From the NCBI GenBank assembly GCA_020635015.1, contig JACKAP010000003.1:186001-250000 (forward strand): DNA of 64,000 nt, read 5' to 3'. This DNA is from Calditrichia bacterium (lineage in GTDB: Bacteria; Calditrichota; Calditrichia; RBG-13-44-9; J075). The translations under genes were made by a program, and so were the position numbers. This document shows, one piece after another, positions 52,843 to 61,127 of the stretch. The notes under the pieces were generated by a model, which did not search any database, was not told where the DNA came from, and saw only the letters and a list, made by a program, of their open reading frames with translations. Numbering within the stretch: the first letter of the stretch is position 1; every line of letters begins with the position of its first letter.

Positions 52843-54250
52843 CTTCCACCGTTAATCCTCCCCTGCCAGCACATTTACTTCCAGCGGTCTCTCCACACGC
52901 TGGCGCCGGCGATTGCTGAGCCGGAAAAAGCGCCAGGGCAGAATCGCCGCCGCAACCGTCAAGCCGGCGATCCAGCCGATCCAAAAGCCTTTTGGCCCCA
53001 GCTTGCCGGATAATGCCGAGGTAGTATCCCAACGGAAAGCCGATCATCCAATAGGCCACCAGATTCACATACATCGGTACTTTCGTATCTTTCAGGCCGC
53101 GCAGAGCGCCGCTGGCGCTTACCTGCAGCCCGTCGGAGAGCTGGAATACCGCGGCCAAGAAGATTAACTGCACCGCCAGATTGATAACCGTGGGATCGCC
53201 GGTGTAGATGCCGGCGATCGCCTCCGGCAACAGCAGCATCAGCGCGGCGGTGCAGAACATCACCAGCACGGACAGGCCGATGCCCACCCGCCCGGCGATC
53301 AACACGCCATGGTAAGATCCCCGTCCGGCTTCATTCCCCACCCGTGCAGTGACGGCAATAGAAATTCCCAGGGGAATCATGAAAGTGATCGACGCAAAGT
53401 TGATGGCTATCTGGTGCGATGCCACCGCGGTCACGCCCATCGTGCCTACCAGAATCGCGGTGAGGGCAAACATGCCAACCTCCAGAGTGACACTGACGCC
53501 GTTCGGTACCCCGATGTTGAGGATCTCTTTGATGGCCGGCCAGAAAGGCCTCCGGAAATGATCGATAATGTTGTATTCGCGGAAACGCTTCCCTTTCAGT
53601 ATAAACAGCAGCATTCCCAGGAACATCACCCACCACACCAGCATGGTGGCCCAGCCGGCGCCGACCGCGCCCATCCGGGGAAATCCAAAGCGGCCGTACA
53701 TAAATACGTAATTCCCCAGAATATTGAGCGGGATCGCCAGCAACGTGAAATACATGTTCGGCCGGGTCAGGGAAAGCCCTTCGGAAAAGAAACGCAGCGC
53801 CAGGTAGCCAAATACCGCCGGAAGTCCCCAGGATAATGCATTCAGATATCCTTCCGTCACCGGAATGATTTCCGGCGTTACCTCCAGCACCGGCAGCAGG
53901 GCATTGATCGAGCGCACCAGGAGAAATCCCGGCAGCGCCAGCATCAAGCTGAGCCATAATCCCTGGGGGAGTGATTTGCCAATCTCGCCGGTCTTTCCGG
54001 CCCCCTGCAATTGGGCAACGATCGGGTTCATCGCCAACAAAATCCCCAGCACGAAAATATAAAGCGGCACGTAGAGGCTGCGCCCGATCGCGATGGCGCC
54101 GAGGTCCCTGGGGCTGAGATTGCCCGCCATCACCGTATCGATAAAACCCAGGGAGATATGGGCCAACTGGGCAGTGATCACCGGCAATGCAATTTGCAAG
54201 GTCCTGCGCGCTTCCGCCAGATATGGATAATGGTTGAGCGGCTTATTCAA
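52838..54250 (-). CDS. MATE-family multidrug efflux transporter, frameshifted near the 3' end
   Basis: 470 residues in this frame from a TTG at 54250. Twelve-helix MATE fold: LPVITAQLAHISLGFIDTVMAG, a second MATE half starting near GVPNGVSVTLEVGMFA, and ASGALRGLKDTKVPM. After GYYLGIIRQAGAK the reading becomes non-membrane-like and polar, whereas the next frame (skip one base at about 52995-53005) restores KGFWIGWIAGLTVAAAIL and ends at 52852. So the correct gene is 52852-54250 with a +1 shift. Exports cationic drugs using Na+ or H+. Confidence 0.87.
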   Translation of the reverse strand: MNKPLNHYPYLAEARRTLQIALPVITAQLAHISLGFIDTVMAGNLSPRDLGAIAIGRSLYVPLYIFVLGILLAMNPIVAQLQGAGKTGEIGKSLPQGLWLSLMLALPGFLLVRSINALLPVLEVTPEIIPVTEGYLNALSWGLPAVFGYLALRFFSEGLSLTRPNMYFTLLAIPLNILGNYVFMYGRFGFPRMGAVGAGWATMLVWWVMFLGMLLFILKGKRFREYNIIDHFRRPFWPAIKEILNIGVPNGVSVTLEVGMFALTAILVGTMGVTAVASHQIAINFASITFMIPLGISIAVTARVGNEAGRGSYHGVLIAGRVGIGLSVLVMFCTAALMLLLPEAIAGIYTGDPTVINLAVQLIFLAAVFQLSDGLQVSASGALRGLKDTKVPMYVNLVAYWMIGFPLGYYLGIIRQAGAKRLLDRLDRRLDGCGGDSALALFPAQQSPAPACGETAGSKCAGRGGLTVEE

Positions 54251-54291
54251 AAAGATACCGTTTGGGGTTGAGGATTTCCATTAAACAGTTA

Positions 54292-54357
54292 CCCCAGAGG
54301 CACCAAGCACACAGAGAACCGTGGGTCTACATCTCTATGTGCTCGGTGCTTCTGGGG
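54292..54357. repeat. Intergenic inverted repeat with 26-bp arms
   Basis: 54292-54317 (starting CCCCAGAGGCACCAAGC) and 54332-54357 (ending GGTGCTTCTGGGG) are complementary with 3 mismatches in 26 and a 14-base loop. It lies upstream of the MATE gene and downstream of the small membrane protein gene. The rest of 54251-54479 shows nothing else. Confidence 0.75.
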
Positions 54358-54479
54358 CAATTAGCATGTTTCAACACGTACACGACAAACTCATCAATCG
54401 CCTGCACCCAATGACAGCACAGCTACAAAACCTAATACGAAAAAGCGGCTATCGCAACGTAAATAAATTTCGCAGAATG

Positions 54480-54746
54480 TCAGTTGGTGAATGCTTTGCC
54501 GGCCTTCAGGCCGATCCAGATCGCCGCCAGGATCACCAGCAGGATCACCAGTACGGAATACCATTCTAACCGGTAGGATATGCCGGCCTGCAGCATGCCG
54601 ACTCCGAAGAGGTCCTGAATGGAAGCGAATCCAGCGGTATAATGCGGGTCTGGCACCACCGGGGCAGTTTTTACCGGGATCACCGGCAGGAGAGAGAAAA
54701 GCAGGAGGGAAATCAGAAAACTCAGGGCTTTGATGAGTCTTTTCAT
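54480..54746 (-). CDS. Small exported membrane protein of unknown function
   Basis: 88 residues. Hydrophobic N-terminus (ALSFLISLLLFSLLPVIPV) that could be a signal peptide or anchor, a short polar loop with DLFGVGMLQAGISYRLEW, and a C-terminal span (YSVLVILLVILAAIWIGLKAG). It starts 13 bp after the TPR-like gene and is the last gene of the DUF58 operon. I do not recognise a family. Confidence 0.7.
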   Translation of the reverse strand: MKRLIKALSFLISLLLFSLLPVIPVKTAPVVPDPHYTAGFASIQDLFGVGMLQAGISYRLEWYSVLVILLVILAAIWIGLKAGKAFTN

Positions 54747-54759
54747 CGCATGTCATCCT

Positions 54760-56781
54760 TTACCGCAAAATTTTGAACAGCCGGTACGCCAGGGTCTTAC
54801 CCGGATCGCCGCTGCCGGTTTCGACCATGCCCTGGGTAAACACCTCCCGATTGGGCAGGGTCACCTGGTAGGTCAGGCGGTCGCCTTCCGCCAGTCCCAG
54901 CGCCACTTCCGGATAGCGGCTATTCTCCTCCGGGGCCCAATCGATACTCATGTCATTCAGGCGGTCCAACGCCGCTGCAACTGCCGGGCGGTCGCTGTTC
55001 TCCAATTCGCTGGAGAGGACCAGGCGAAATTTCATCCGGGCGTCGGAATAGGGCAGCAGTTGCGGATACAGGCGGTACAACTCATTCAGGTGAAACTCCT
55101 CCTGCGGCGCCCAATCGTTATCATGAGCGATCTCGGCGCAATTTTCATGAATCCGGGCGATCAGCAGCTTTTCGTATTCCCGGTCCAGTTTCGGATCGTT
55201 GAGGATCTCGGCCAGCGCGTCAAAAGCCTGGTGGTCCTGCCCCTCAGCACGCATCAGCATGGCCCGGAAGTAACGATAATAGCGGTCCAGGTTGGGGCGG
55301 GGATCTTCCTGCTGTAATTTCCGGAAGGTATTCCGGAAAAAGGAATTGCTGTAATTGCGGATGATCATCCACAGCTCGTCAAAGCTGATGATCGATTCGG
55401 TATGAAATAGATGATAATAGACCATGTCCCGTTCGGGATTCTGGGCCAGCTCGTTGGCCAACTGATAGACCGTGGTATATTTGAGATAGGTCAGCTCCGG
55501 CATGTTCTTCCACCAGTTCCAGCTAAGCCAGCGATTACGGTTCTCGAACTGATGCGTCTTGATCTCGTAATGGGTCTTCAGCAGTTGCAGCGTCTTCAGC
55601 AGGAAACGGTATTGATCCTCCCGGAATGACGTATTATAGTGCACCTCGGTGAATTTGTCGGCTTTCTCCAGGGAGAGTCCGCACTCCTCGATATATCCGG
55701 AGTAGAGGTACATCCGGGCCAGGCAGAGGTTGTCCCATCCATATCCGATGGTGAAGCCATGCTTATCCCGCTCTTGCTGCAGGGTGAGGGCGCCCTCCAG
55801 GGGATTGCCTTTATAGACGAACAGGGTGGAGTAGCCCTGCCAGTGCCCGCCCCGGCTGCGGCTCCCCTGATCCGGGACGTTGCTGAAATACCTCTCAGCC
55901 TCCCGGAAGTCGATCGCCGCGTGGTAGGTATAACCCAGGTTGACCATCTTGGCGACGCTTTCGTCGCTATCCATCATCTTGAAGTAGCGGGCCGCTTCCT
56001 CCGGCTGGAAGTTGTAGCCGTAGAGGATGCCCCGGGTGTTGGCGATCACCCCCAACGGCCCCTTGATAAAGGAACTCTCGAAGGCGTTGTAAAATGGGCT
56101 CCCGGGAATCACCGCCCCAAGAATTTGCGAGCGGATAAAGGGGGTGTTTTTTTGGTAGCGCATCTCCAGGGAATCGGTATAATCAAAGGCCGCCTGCAGG
56201 TTTGCTTCGATACTGTTTTTCAGAAAGGCATACTTGCTGCTGTCATATATCCGGGTGCGGAAATAGAGCCAGGCCAGCCAGTGGTAGGCCTGGAAATCGA
56301 ATATAAAATCCGCTTGCTGCAGTCGCCGGGCGGCGCGGTAGGCCGAATCCGGCTGCTCCAGGGAGATATAACAGTTGATCAGGCGATTGCTGAGATCAAA
56401 GTAATCGAGCTGCCGGAACAGGTCGCGCCAGGCGCCGCTGAAGATCTGCTCCCGGGTATATTGTTTGCCCAGGGTGTAGCCGAAATCCTTTTCATAGAGT
56501 TCGATGCTTTTGCGCAGCGGTGCCACCGCCTTGGCCAGGCCGGTGTGTTCTTCTGCCTTCTCAAATTGGTGGTAGGCTTCGATCAGGTATCCGACATAAT
56601 AGGTGCTGTCGAGATGCTGCGCACGGTTGGCCCGCTGCTCCGCTTCGGCGGATTTGAAATCAAACCCCCAGCGCAGCGTGTCGATGACCGCCCGCGCCTG
56701 CTGGGCCTGCGCCGGCAGAATGTGCCCGAAGGCCACCCAGCCCAGAATCACCCAAAGGATGTTGCGATATCGCGAAATCAT
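54760..56781 (-). CDS. Exported TPR-like helical repeat protein of unknown function
   Basis: 673 residues with a signal peptide (WVILGWVAFGHILPAQAQ). Mostly helical, with TPR-like pairs at about 30-100, 180-260 (YHWLAWLYFRTRIYDSSKYAF), 270-380 (EEAARYFKMMDSDESVAKMV; FREAERYFSNVPD) and 520-620. The C-terminus (LAEGDRLTYQVTLPN...) may be a small beta region. It follows moxR by a heptamer repeat. The position matches that of periplasmic TPR partners in Bat-type operons, but sequence similarity could not be tested. Confidence 0.75.
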   Translation of the reverse strand: MISRYRNILWVILGWVAFGHILPAQAQQARAVIDTLRWGFDFKSAEAEQRANRAQHLDSTYYVGYLIEAYHQFEKAEEHTGLAKAVAPLRKSIELYEKDFGYTLGKQYTREQIFSGAWRDLFRQLDYFDLSNRLINCYISLEQPDSAYRAARRLQQADFIFDFQAYHWLAWLYFRTRIYDSSKYAFLKNSIEANLQAAFDYTDSLEMRYQKNTPFIRSQILGAVIPGSPFYNAFESSFIKGPLGVIANTRGILYGYNFQPEEAARYFKMMDSDESVAKMVNLGYTYHAAIDFREAERYFSNVPDQGSRSRGGHWQGYSTLFVYKGNPLEGALTLQQERDKHGFTIGYGWDNLCLARMYLYSGYIEECGLSLEKADKFTEVHYNTSFREDQYRFLLKTLQLLKTHYEIKTHQFENRNRWLSWNWWKNMPELTYLKYTTVYQLANELAQNPERDMVYYHLFHTESIISFDELWMIIRNYSNSFFRNTFRKLQQEDPRPNLDRYYRYFRAMLMRAEGQDHQAFDALAEILNDPKLDREYEKLLIARIHENCAEIAHDNDWAPQEEFHLNELYRLYPQLLPYSDARMKFRLVLSSELENSDRPAVAAALDRLNDMSIDWAPEENSRYPEVALGLAEGDRLTYQVTLPNREVFTQGMVETGSGDPGKTLAYRLFKILR

Positions 56782-56788
56782 AACAAAC

Positions 56789-56853
56789 TTTATCCTTTAT
56801 CCTTTATCCTTCATCCTTTATCCTTCACCCTTTATCCTTTATCCTTCATCCTT
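56789..56853. repeat. CTTTATC heptamer tandem array
   Basis: About nine CTTTATC/CTTCATC heptamers in a row between moxR and the TPR gene, i.e. one arm only, without its complement. Same words as in the inverted repeat at 48338-48450. Confidence 0.75.
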
Positions 56854-56856
56854 CTT

Positions 56857-57870
56857 TCAGGACAACTTCAAATTCGCCAGCCGCTCCAGTTCCTTATGCA
56901 CGATGTGGTCGAGGATCGCCCGGCCGTTCTCCTGGCTTTTATAGATCAGGCGGTGGTTGAGCACTTCGTGGGCCAGGGCTTTCAGATCGTCTTCGATCAC
57001 GTACGCCCGCCCCTGCAGCAGGGCATAAGCGCGCAGGCATTTCAGGAAGATGATCCCGCCCCGGGTGGAGGCGCCCAGGCGAATACCGTTTTGATCGCGG
57101 GTGGCGCGCACAATACTGCTCACTGCCCGCAGGATCTCCGGATGCACATGCACCTGCTCCGCACTATTGCGCAGGGTCAGAACATCCTCATAATTCACCA
57201 CCGGGGCGATGGTCTCAGGAATCTTGTTGATTTGGAGATAATCGTTGTAGATCTCCAGTTCCTTATCTTCCGAGACGTACCCGAAATCGAATTTCATGAA
57301 GAAACGGTCGAGCTGAGCCGCCGGCAGCGGGTAGGTGCCTTCAAACTCGATCGGGTTCTGGGTGGCAATCACGAAGAAGAACTGATCCAGTTGATAGGTC
57401 TTTTCCCCTACCGTGATCTGATTCTCCGCCATACATTCCAGCAGGGCGGATTGCACCTTGGGGGACGCGCGGTTGATCTCGTCCGCCAGGATGATGTTGC
57501 CAAACAACGGTCCCGGCTTGAAGATGAAATCCTTGTTACGGTCGTCGAAAATGTAAGTGCCGATCAAGTCCATCGGCAGCAGGTCCGGGGTAAACTGGAT
57601 GCGTTTGAACATCACATGGTTTTCGGACGCCTTCGCTTCCCCGGTATGATGCCCTTCGATCGAATAGGCCAGGGATTTGGCCATGGAGGTTTTACCCAAC
57701 CCGGGAAGGTCTTCCAGAAGGATATGTCCCCCCGCCACCAGGCAGGTCAGCACCTTCAGCACCTGGGCATTTTTACCCCGGATAATTTTCCCGATATTCT
57801 CAACCAGCGCATCCGCTTTTTCCTTGCAAACTTCCACCTCTGCCGAACTGATAATGCCTGTCTCGCTCAT
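56857..57870 (-). CDS. MoxR-type AAA+ ATPase
   Basis: 337 residues. Walker A LPGLGKTS (residues 54-62), GTYIFDDRNKDF, Walker B IILADEINRAS, sensor 1 ATQNPIEFEGTYPLPAAQLDRF and a lid with GASTRGG. MoxR ATPases work as chaperones for metal insertion or complex assembly, usually with DUF58 and VWA proteins. GAGG precedes the ATG. Here it lies third, after DUF58 and the transglutaminase, in reverse of the usual MoxR-first order. Confidence 0.93.
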   Translation of the reverse strand: MSETGIISSAEVEVCKEKADALVENIGKIIRGKNAQVLKVLTCLVAGGHILLEDLPGLGKTSMAKSLAYSIEGHHTGEAKASENHVMFKRIQFTPDLLPMDLIGTYIFDDRNKDFIFKPGPLFGNIILADEINRASPKVQSALLECMAENQITVGEKTYQLDQFFFVIATQNPIEFEGTYPLPAAQLDRFFMKFDFGYVSEDKELEIYNDYLQINKIPETIAPVVNYEDVLTLRNSAEQVHVHPEILRAVSSIVRATRDQNGIRLGASTRGGIIFLKCLRAYALLQGRAYVIEDDLKALAHEVLNHRLIYKSQENGRAILDHIVHKELERLANLKLS

Positions 57871-57921
57871 TTAGTTTTCCTCGTTGTTATTGGCAACTTT
57901 TCTGTATTTTTTATCGTCTGG

Positions 57922-58036
57922 TGCCACGCTCCGCGTGGCAACCGGTTGTTCGACGCTCCGCGTCGCGAGTGCTCGATTTATATTCTCTCGGGTATGACGC
58001 AGAGCGTCACGATCTTCATTCGACGCGGAGCGTCGA
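57922..58036. repeat. Four mini-palindromes with conserved loop
   Basis: 57922-57940 (TGCCACG-CTCCG-CGTGGCA), 57951-57965 (CGACG-CTCCG-CGTCG), 57995-58009 (TGACG-CAGAG-CGTCA) and 58020-58036 (TCGACG-CGGAG-CGTCGA). The first two share a CTCCG loop; the last has its complement CGGAG, so elements can also pair with each other. REP-like cluster between moxR and the transglutaminase gene. Confidence 0.8.
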
Positions 58037-58090
58037 ACGAGAGGTCTAAAGTTAGATTAGCAAAAACCTTACAACGTAATCCTCCGCGCA

Positions 58091-58372
58091 TCACCGCGCC
58101 AGAAGAAAGCGCAGGGTGCGGATAAAATTGGTGAAATTTTTCAGCACTTCCCAATAGGAATAGCGTCCAAACACTTTCTCCTTGAACTGTTTTCTAAAAT
58201 CCGCCACAAACCGGCTTTCCTCCTCCGCCAGTTGCAGCGGGGAATATTTACTTTTGTGATAAATGCTGACGAACTGACGCAACTCGGTGCCGAATTGCGG
58301 ATCGACAGTCTCCCGGGCGTATTCCAGGGGCGTATCGATCACCCGCTCAAATCCGAGCTGATTGAGCATCAT
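58091..58372 (-). pseudogene. Displaced C-terminal DUF4129 segment of the transglutaminase protein
   Basis: 93 residues from an internal ATG: LGFERVIDTPLEYARETV, then FVSIYHKSKYSPLQLAEEE, matching the C-terminal DUF4129 motif (R-x-x-x-ETP-x-E-x-A and a Y-x-x-x-x-Y) of TgpA-type proteins. The coding pattern continues upstream in the same frame to about 58425 (EPQRLYWIYRLSLMMLNQ) across the supposed stop of the transglutaminase frame. So it is the missing C-terminus after a +1 shift, not a separate gene. Confidence 0.8.
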
Positions 58373-58376
58373 CAGG

Positions 58377-61127
58377 CTAAGGCGGTAGATCCAATAGAGC
58401 CGCTGCGGTTCCCGGGCTGGTGCCGGCCCGCCAGCTAAAATACAGATAGACCAGGGTCGCCAGCAGCAGTAACAACAGCGCCGCCGCCAGCAGCGCGATC
58501 AGCAGCCAGTGGAAAAAACGCTCCGTGAAGGGCACTTTCGGTACTTTCAGATCGATACGGTCGACCGGGATCACCTCCGGGAAACGGTATTTGAACCAAC
58601 TGGAGAAAGATTCGGTGGCCAGGAACGGCTTGATCTGGTAAAGCGATTTGTGGCCGGAGGCGGCGGAGATAAACATGGAATCGCCCACCGTTAACTCGGC
58701 CAGGGGCATTTTTTCCCCATTGATGTAAATCTGCGCATGTTCCGGGCGGAGCTTAACCGGCTCGGCATATTTCGGCTCGATATGGTAATCCTTGCCGCGG
58801 TAATAGATCTTGTCCGGGATCACGCTGATGCCGCTGGAATCGGGCAGCAGGGCATCGATCCGCCCGTCGATCGCGAAGATCATGCCCTGGTCATCTTCCT
58901 GCTCCTGGTAAACGACGATTGCCTCGTCGACCGGGATCACCTTCGGAAACCGTTTCTGGAACCAGGTCATGAACGGGGTTTTGTTGCGATATGCGGGGAT
59001 CTTCTCCAGCGCATAATCGAAAGAGTATGCGGATATCACCATCTTGCGGTCGGTGGCAAATTCTCCGATCTTCACCGGCTTGCCGTCGATGGTGACATTG
59101 CCCTCTGCCGGTTTGATGGTGATAATCTGGCTCGCTGAATCCGGAATTTCGAACTCCTGGCTGCGGTAGCGGATCACCTGGGGGCGGATGTTCAGTTCGG
59201 TGGAATCGCCGCTCATGCCGGTAAGGTCGCCCAGCACCGCAAAGAAGGGCTCCCGGGCGTAATCCGGGGGCGTCGCGTCCGGCTTGGGCGGGCGGGTCGG
59301 CTCGGTGTCGTCACTCGGGGTAGTGTCAAAATCCACCCAGCCATAGCCGGGAAAGTAGACTTCCACCCAGGCGTGCCCCTGGTCGGCGTAGACCCAGTAC
59401 CAACCGGTGTTCTTGTTGCTGCGGTCGTAGATGGCGTAGCCCACCACCACCCGGCAGGGAATTCCTGCCGCGCGCAGCAGCAAGGTGGTGGCGCCGGCAA
59501 AATAGGTGCAATAGCCGCGTTTGTTCTCGAACAGGAAATAATGCATGAAGCTCTGCCCGGGTGTCTTGGGCGATCCCGGTTCCAGGGTATAGGTGAAGCG
59601 GCGGCTACCATCCGCTTCCCGCCCGGTGAAATAATCCACGATCGCGTCGAGCTTATCGTAGGGCGTCTCTTTTCCGGCGGTTAATTCTCGGGAAAGATTC
59701 ATGATCAGGGTATCGGTGGTGTCGATAGCGGTATAGTAGGCCATGAAGGCCGTATCCACCCCCCGGAAGCTACGGTCGCTGCGCAGCGCTTCCGCGCGCT
59801 GCTCGCGGAAATCCACCAACTCCGGATAATTGCTGCTGTAAACGAAAGGCGGCAGGTTCCAGATCGAGATCAATGAGGAACATTGGTAGACCGTCGTGAA
59901 CAAATCCTTGTCTTCCGGAGGCACCGGCAGCTTTTGGTAGGTATAGCCGGTATTGGGAGCCACATAGGCGTCGGGCGCCAGGGATTGGATATAAACGGTC
60001 GAGGCGATATTCTTGCGATACTGATAGCGCCGGGTGCTGGCTTCGATCACCGAATCGCTGATCATAAAACCGATCGGCACATCCTTGATCGAGGGCGAAT
60101 AGAGATCGTTGGGAATCGCCGACGGCGGATAGGGGTCGAGTACGAACTTTTCGGTTTCCGGCTCATAACGGTTAAGCACAAACCGCCGGAAATGCACCGG
60201 CAGGGGCAGCCGGCCTCCATCGGCCAGGGGAAAAAAGTTGTCGATGTAGGTGCAGAAGACCGTTTCGTCGGAAAGCTCCACTTTCGGCAGCAGTTGGGCA
60301 TAATCCTGCAGATCGAATTCCGGCTGCTGGGTCTGCTGGTTATAGGTCTTTTTCAGAAAATTGGCGGAACTGACTTCGGCGCTGTTCAATTGTTCATAAA
60401 GGCTGTCCGGCAGCTTGAAGAAATAGGCGTAGATCAGCGGCAACACCAGGATCAGCAAGAGAATGGCGATTGCCAGCACGCTGCGCTTGATCAGGTGACG
60501 GAATTTTTTGGGATCGAAGCTGCTCATCTTCCGCAGCAGTTCATTGATGGTGACGATGTAGACACAATAAAACAGCACCGGCACGATCAGCACAAAGAGC
60601 ATTGCGGCAAAGCGGTGAACGATGTTGTCTTCCCGGAAAACATGATTGGCGATCCACACCACATAGTCGGCATTCATCTGGCTCTGCAGGTTGAGGAAGT
60701 CGCTCACCACAATGGTCATTGCGATGACAAAGACGGCGATCGACACTATCCAGGGGAAGAAGCGGAAGCGGGCAAAACCGAAGCCCATCGCCCAGGCGGA
60801 TACAAACAGGGAGCCGTAAACGAAAAAGGTGATGGCATAATAAAACGTATCGAACTCTCCGCCCCCGGCAGCATTGAGATAACGATATATCCCGTAGAGC
60901 AGCAGCAACAGCAGCAGAAACGTGCTGGAGAAGCGCACCTGGTAAGAATAGAGGAAAAATGCGCCGATCAGCCCCAGGCTAAACACGGCGATATTGGCCC
61001 CCACACTGGTGTGCAGCTCGGTGAGGGTCGCCGAGTAAATCAACCATAGATAGATGCCGATCAGCAGGGTGGGCAGCAGTTTAAAAACCGCGTGAGTCAA
61101 CACCAGGGGAAATTCTGTTTTTTTCAT
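58377..61127 (-). CDS. TgpA-like transmembrane transglutaminase (3' end frameshifted)
   Basis: 916 residues in this frame. About six N-terminal membrane segments, a large periplasmic region, then a transglutaminase core with the Cys-His-Asp triad C540 (RGYCTYFAGA), H585 (QGHAWVEVYFPGYGW) and D599 (WVDFDTTP). One further membrane span lies near the C-terminus (LLIALLAAALLLLLLATLVYLYF). The family continues into DUF4129, found here in the next frame (58091-58372), so the true gene should run 58091-61127. The start overlaps the DUF58 stop by 4 bases (ATGA). May crosslink or hydrolyse periplasmic peptides. Confidence 0.88.
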   Translation of the reverse strand: MKKTEFPLVLTHAVFKLLPTLLIGIYLWLIYSATLTELHTSVGANIAVFSLGLIGAFFLYSYQVRFSSTFLLLLLLLYGIYRYLNAAGGGEFDTFYYAITFFVYGSLFVSAWAMGFGFARFRFFPWIVSIAVFVIAMTIVVSDFLNLQSQMNADYVVWIANHVFREDNIVHRFAAMLFVLIVPVLFYCVYIVTINELLRKMSSFDPKKFRHLIKRSVLAIAILLLILVLPLIYAYFFKLPDSLYEQLNSAEVSSANFLKKTYNQQTQQPEFDLQDYAQLLPKVELSDETVFCTYIDNFFPLADGGRLPLPVHFRRFVLNRYEPETEKFVLDPYPPSAIPNDLYSPSIKDVPIGFMISDSVIEASTRRYQYRKNIASTVYIQSLAPDAYVAPNTGYTYQKLPVPPEDKDLFTTVYQCSSLISIWNLPPFVYSSNYPELVDFREQRAEALRSDRSFRGVDTAFMAYYTAIDTTDTLIMNLSRELTAGKETPYDKLDAIVDYFTGREADGSRRFTYTLEPGSPKTPGQSFMHYFLFENKRGYCTYFAGATTLLLRAAGIPCRVVVGYAIYDRSNKNTGWYWVYADQGHAWVEVYFPGYGWVDFDTTPSDDTEPTRPPKPDATPPDYAREPFFAVLGDLTGMSGDSTELNIRPQVIRYRSQEFEIPDSASQIITIKPAEGNVTIDGKPVKIGEFATDRKMVISAYSFDYALEKIPAYRNKTPFMTWFQKRFPKVIPVDEAIVVYQEQEDDQGMIFAIDGRIDALLPDSSGISVIPDKIYYRGKDYHIEPKYAEPVKLRPEHAQIYINGEKMPLAELTVGDSMFISAASGHKSLYQIKPFLATESFSSWFKYRFPEVIPVDRIDLKVPKVPFTERFFHWLLIALLAAALLLLLLATLVYLYFSWRAGTSPGTAAALLDLPP

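Noticed and set aside
55639..58125. 828-codon plus-strand frame opposite moxR and the TPR gene
   Set aside because: It crosses two real genes, a heptamer array and mini-palindromes on the other strand and shows no family motif.
59883..61049. 388-codon plus-strand frame
   Set aside because: Shadow of the transglutaminase gene membrane region.
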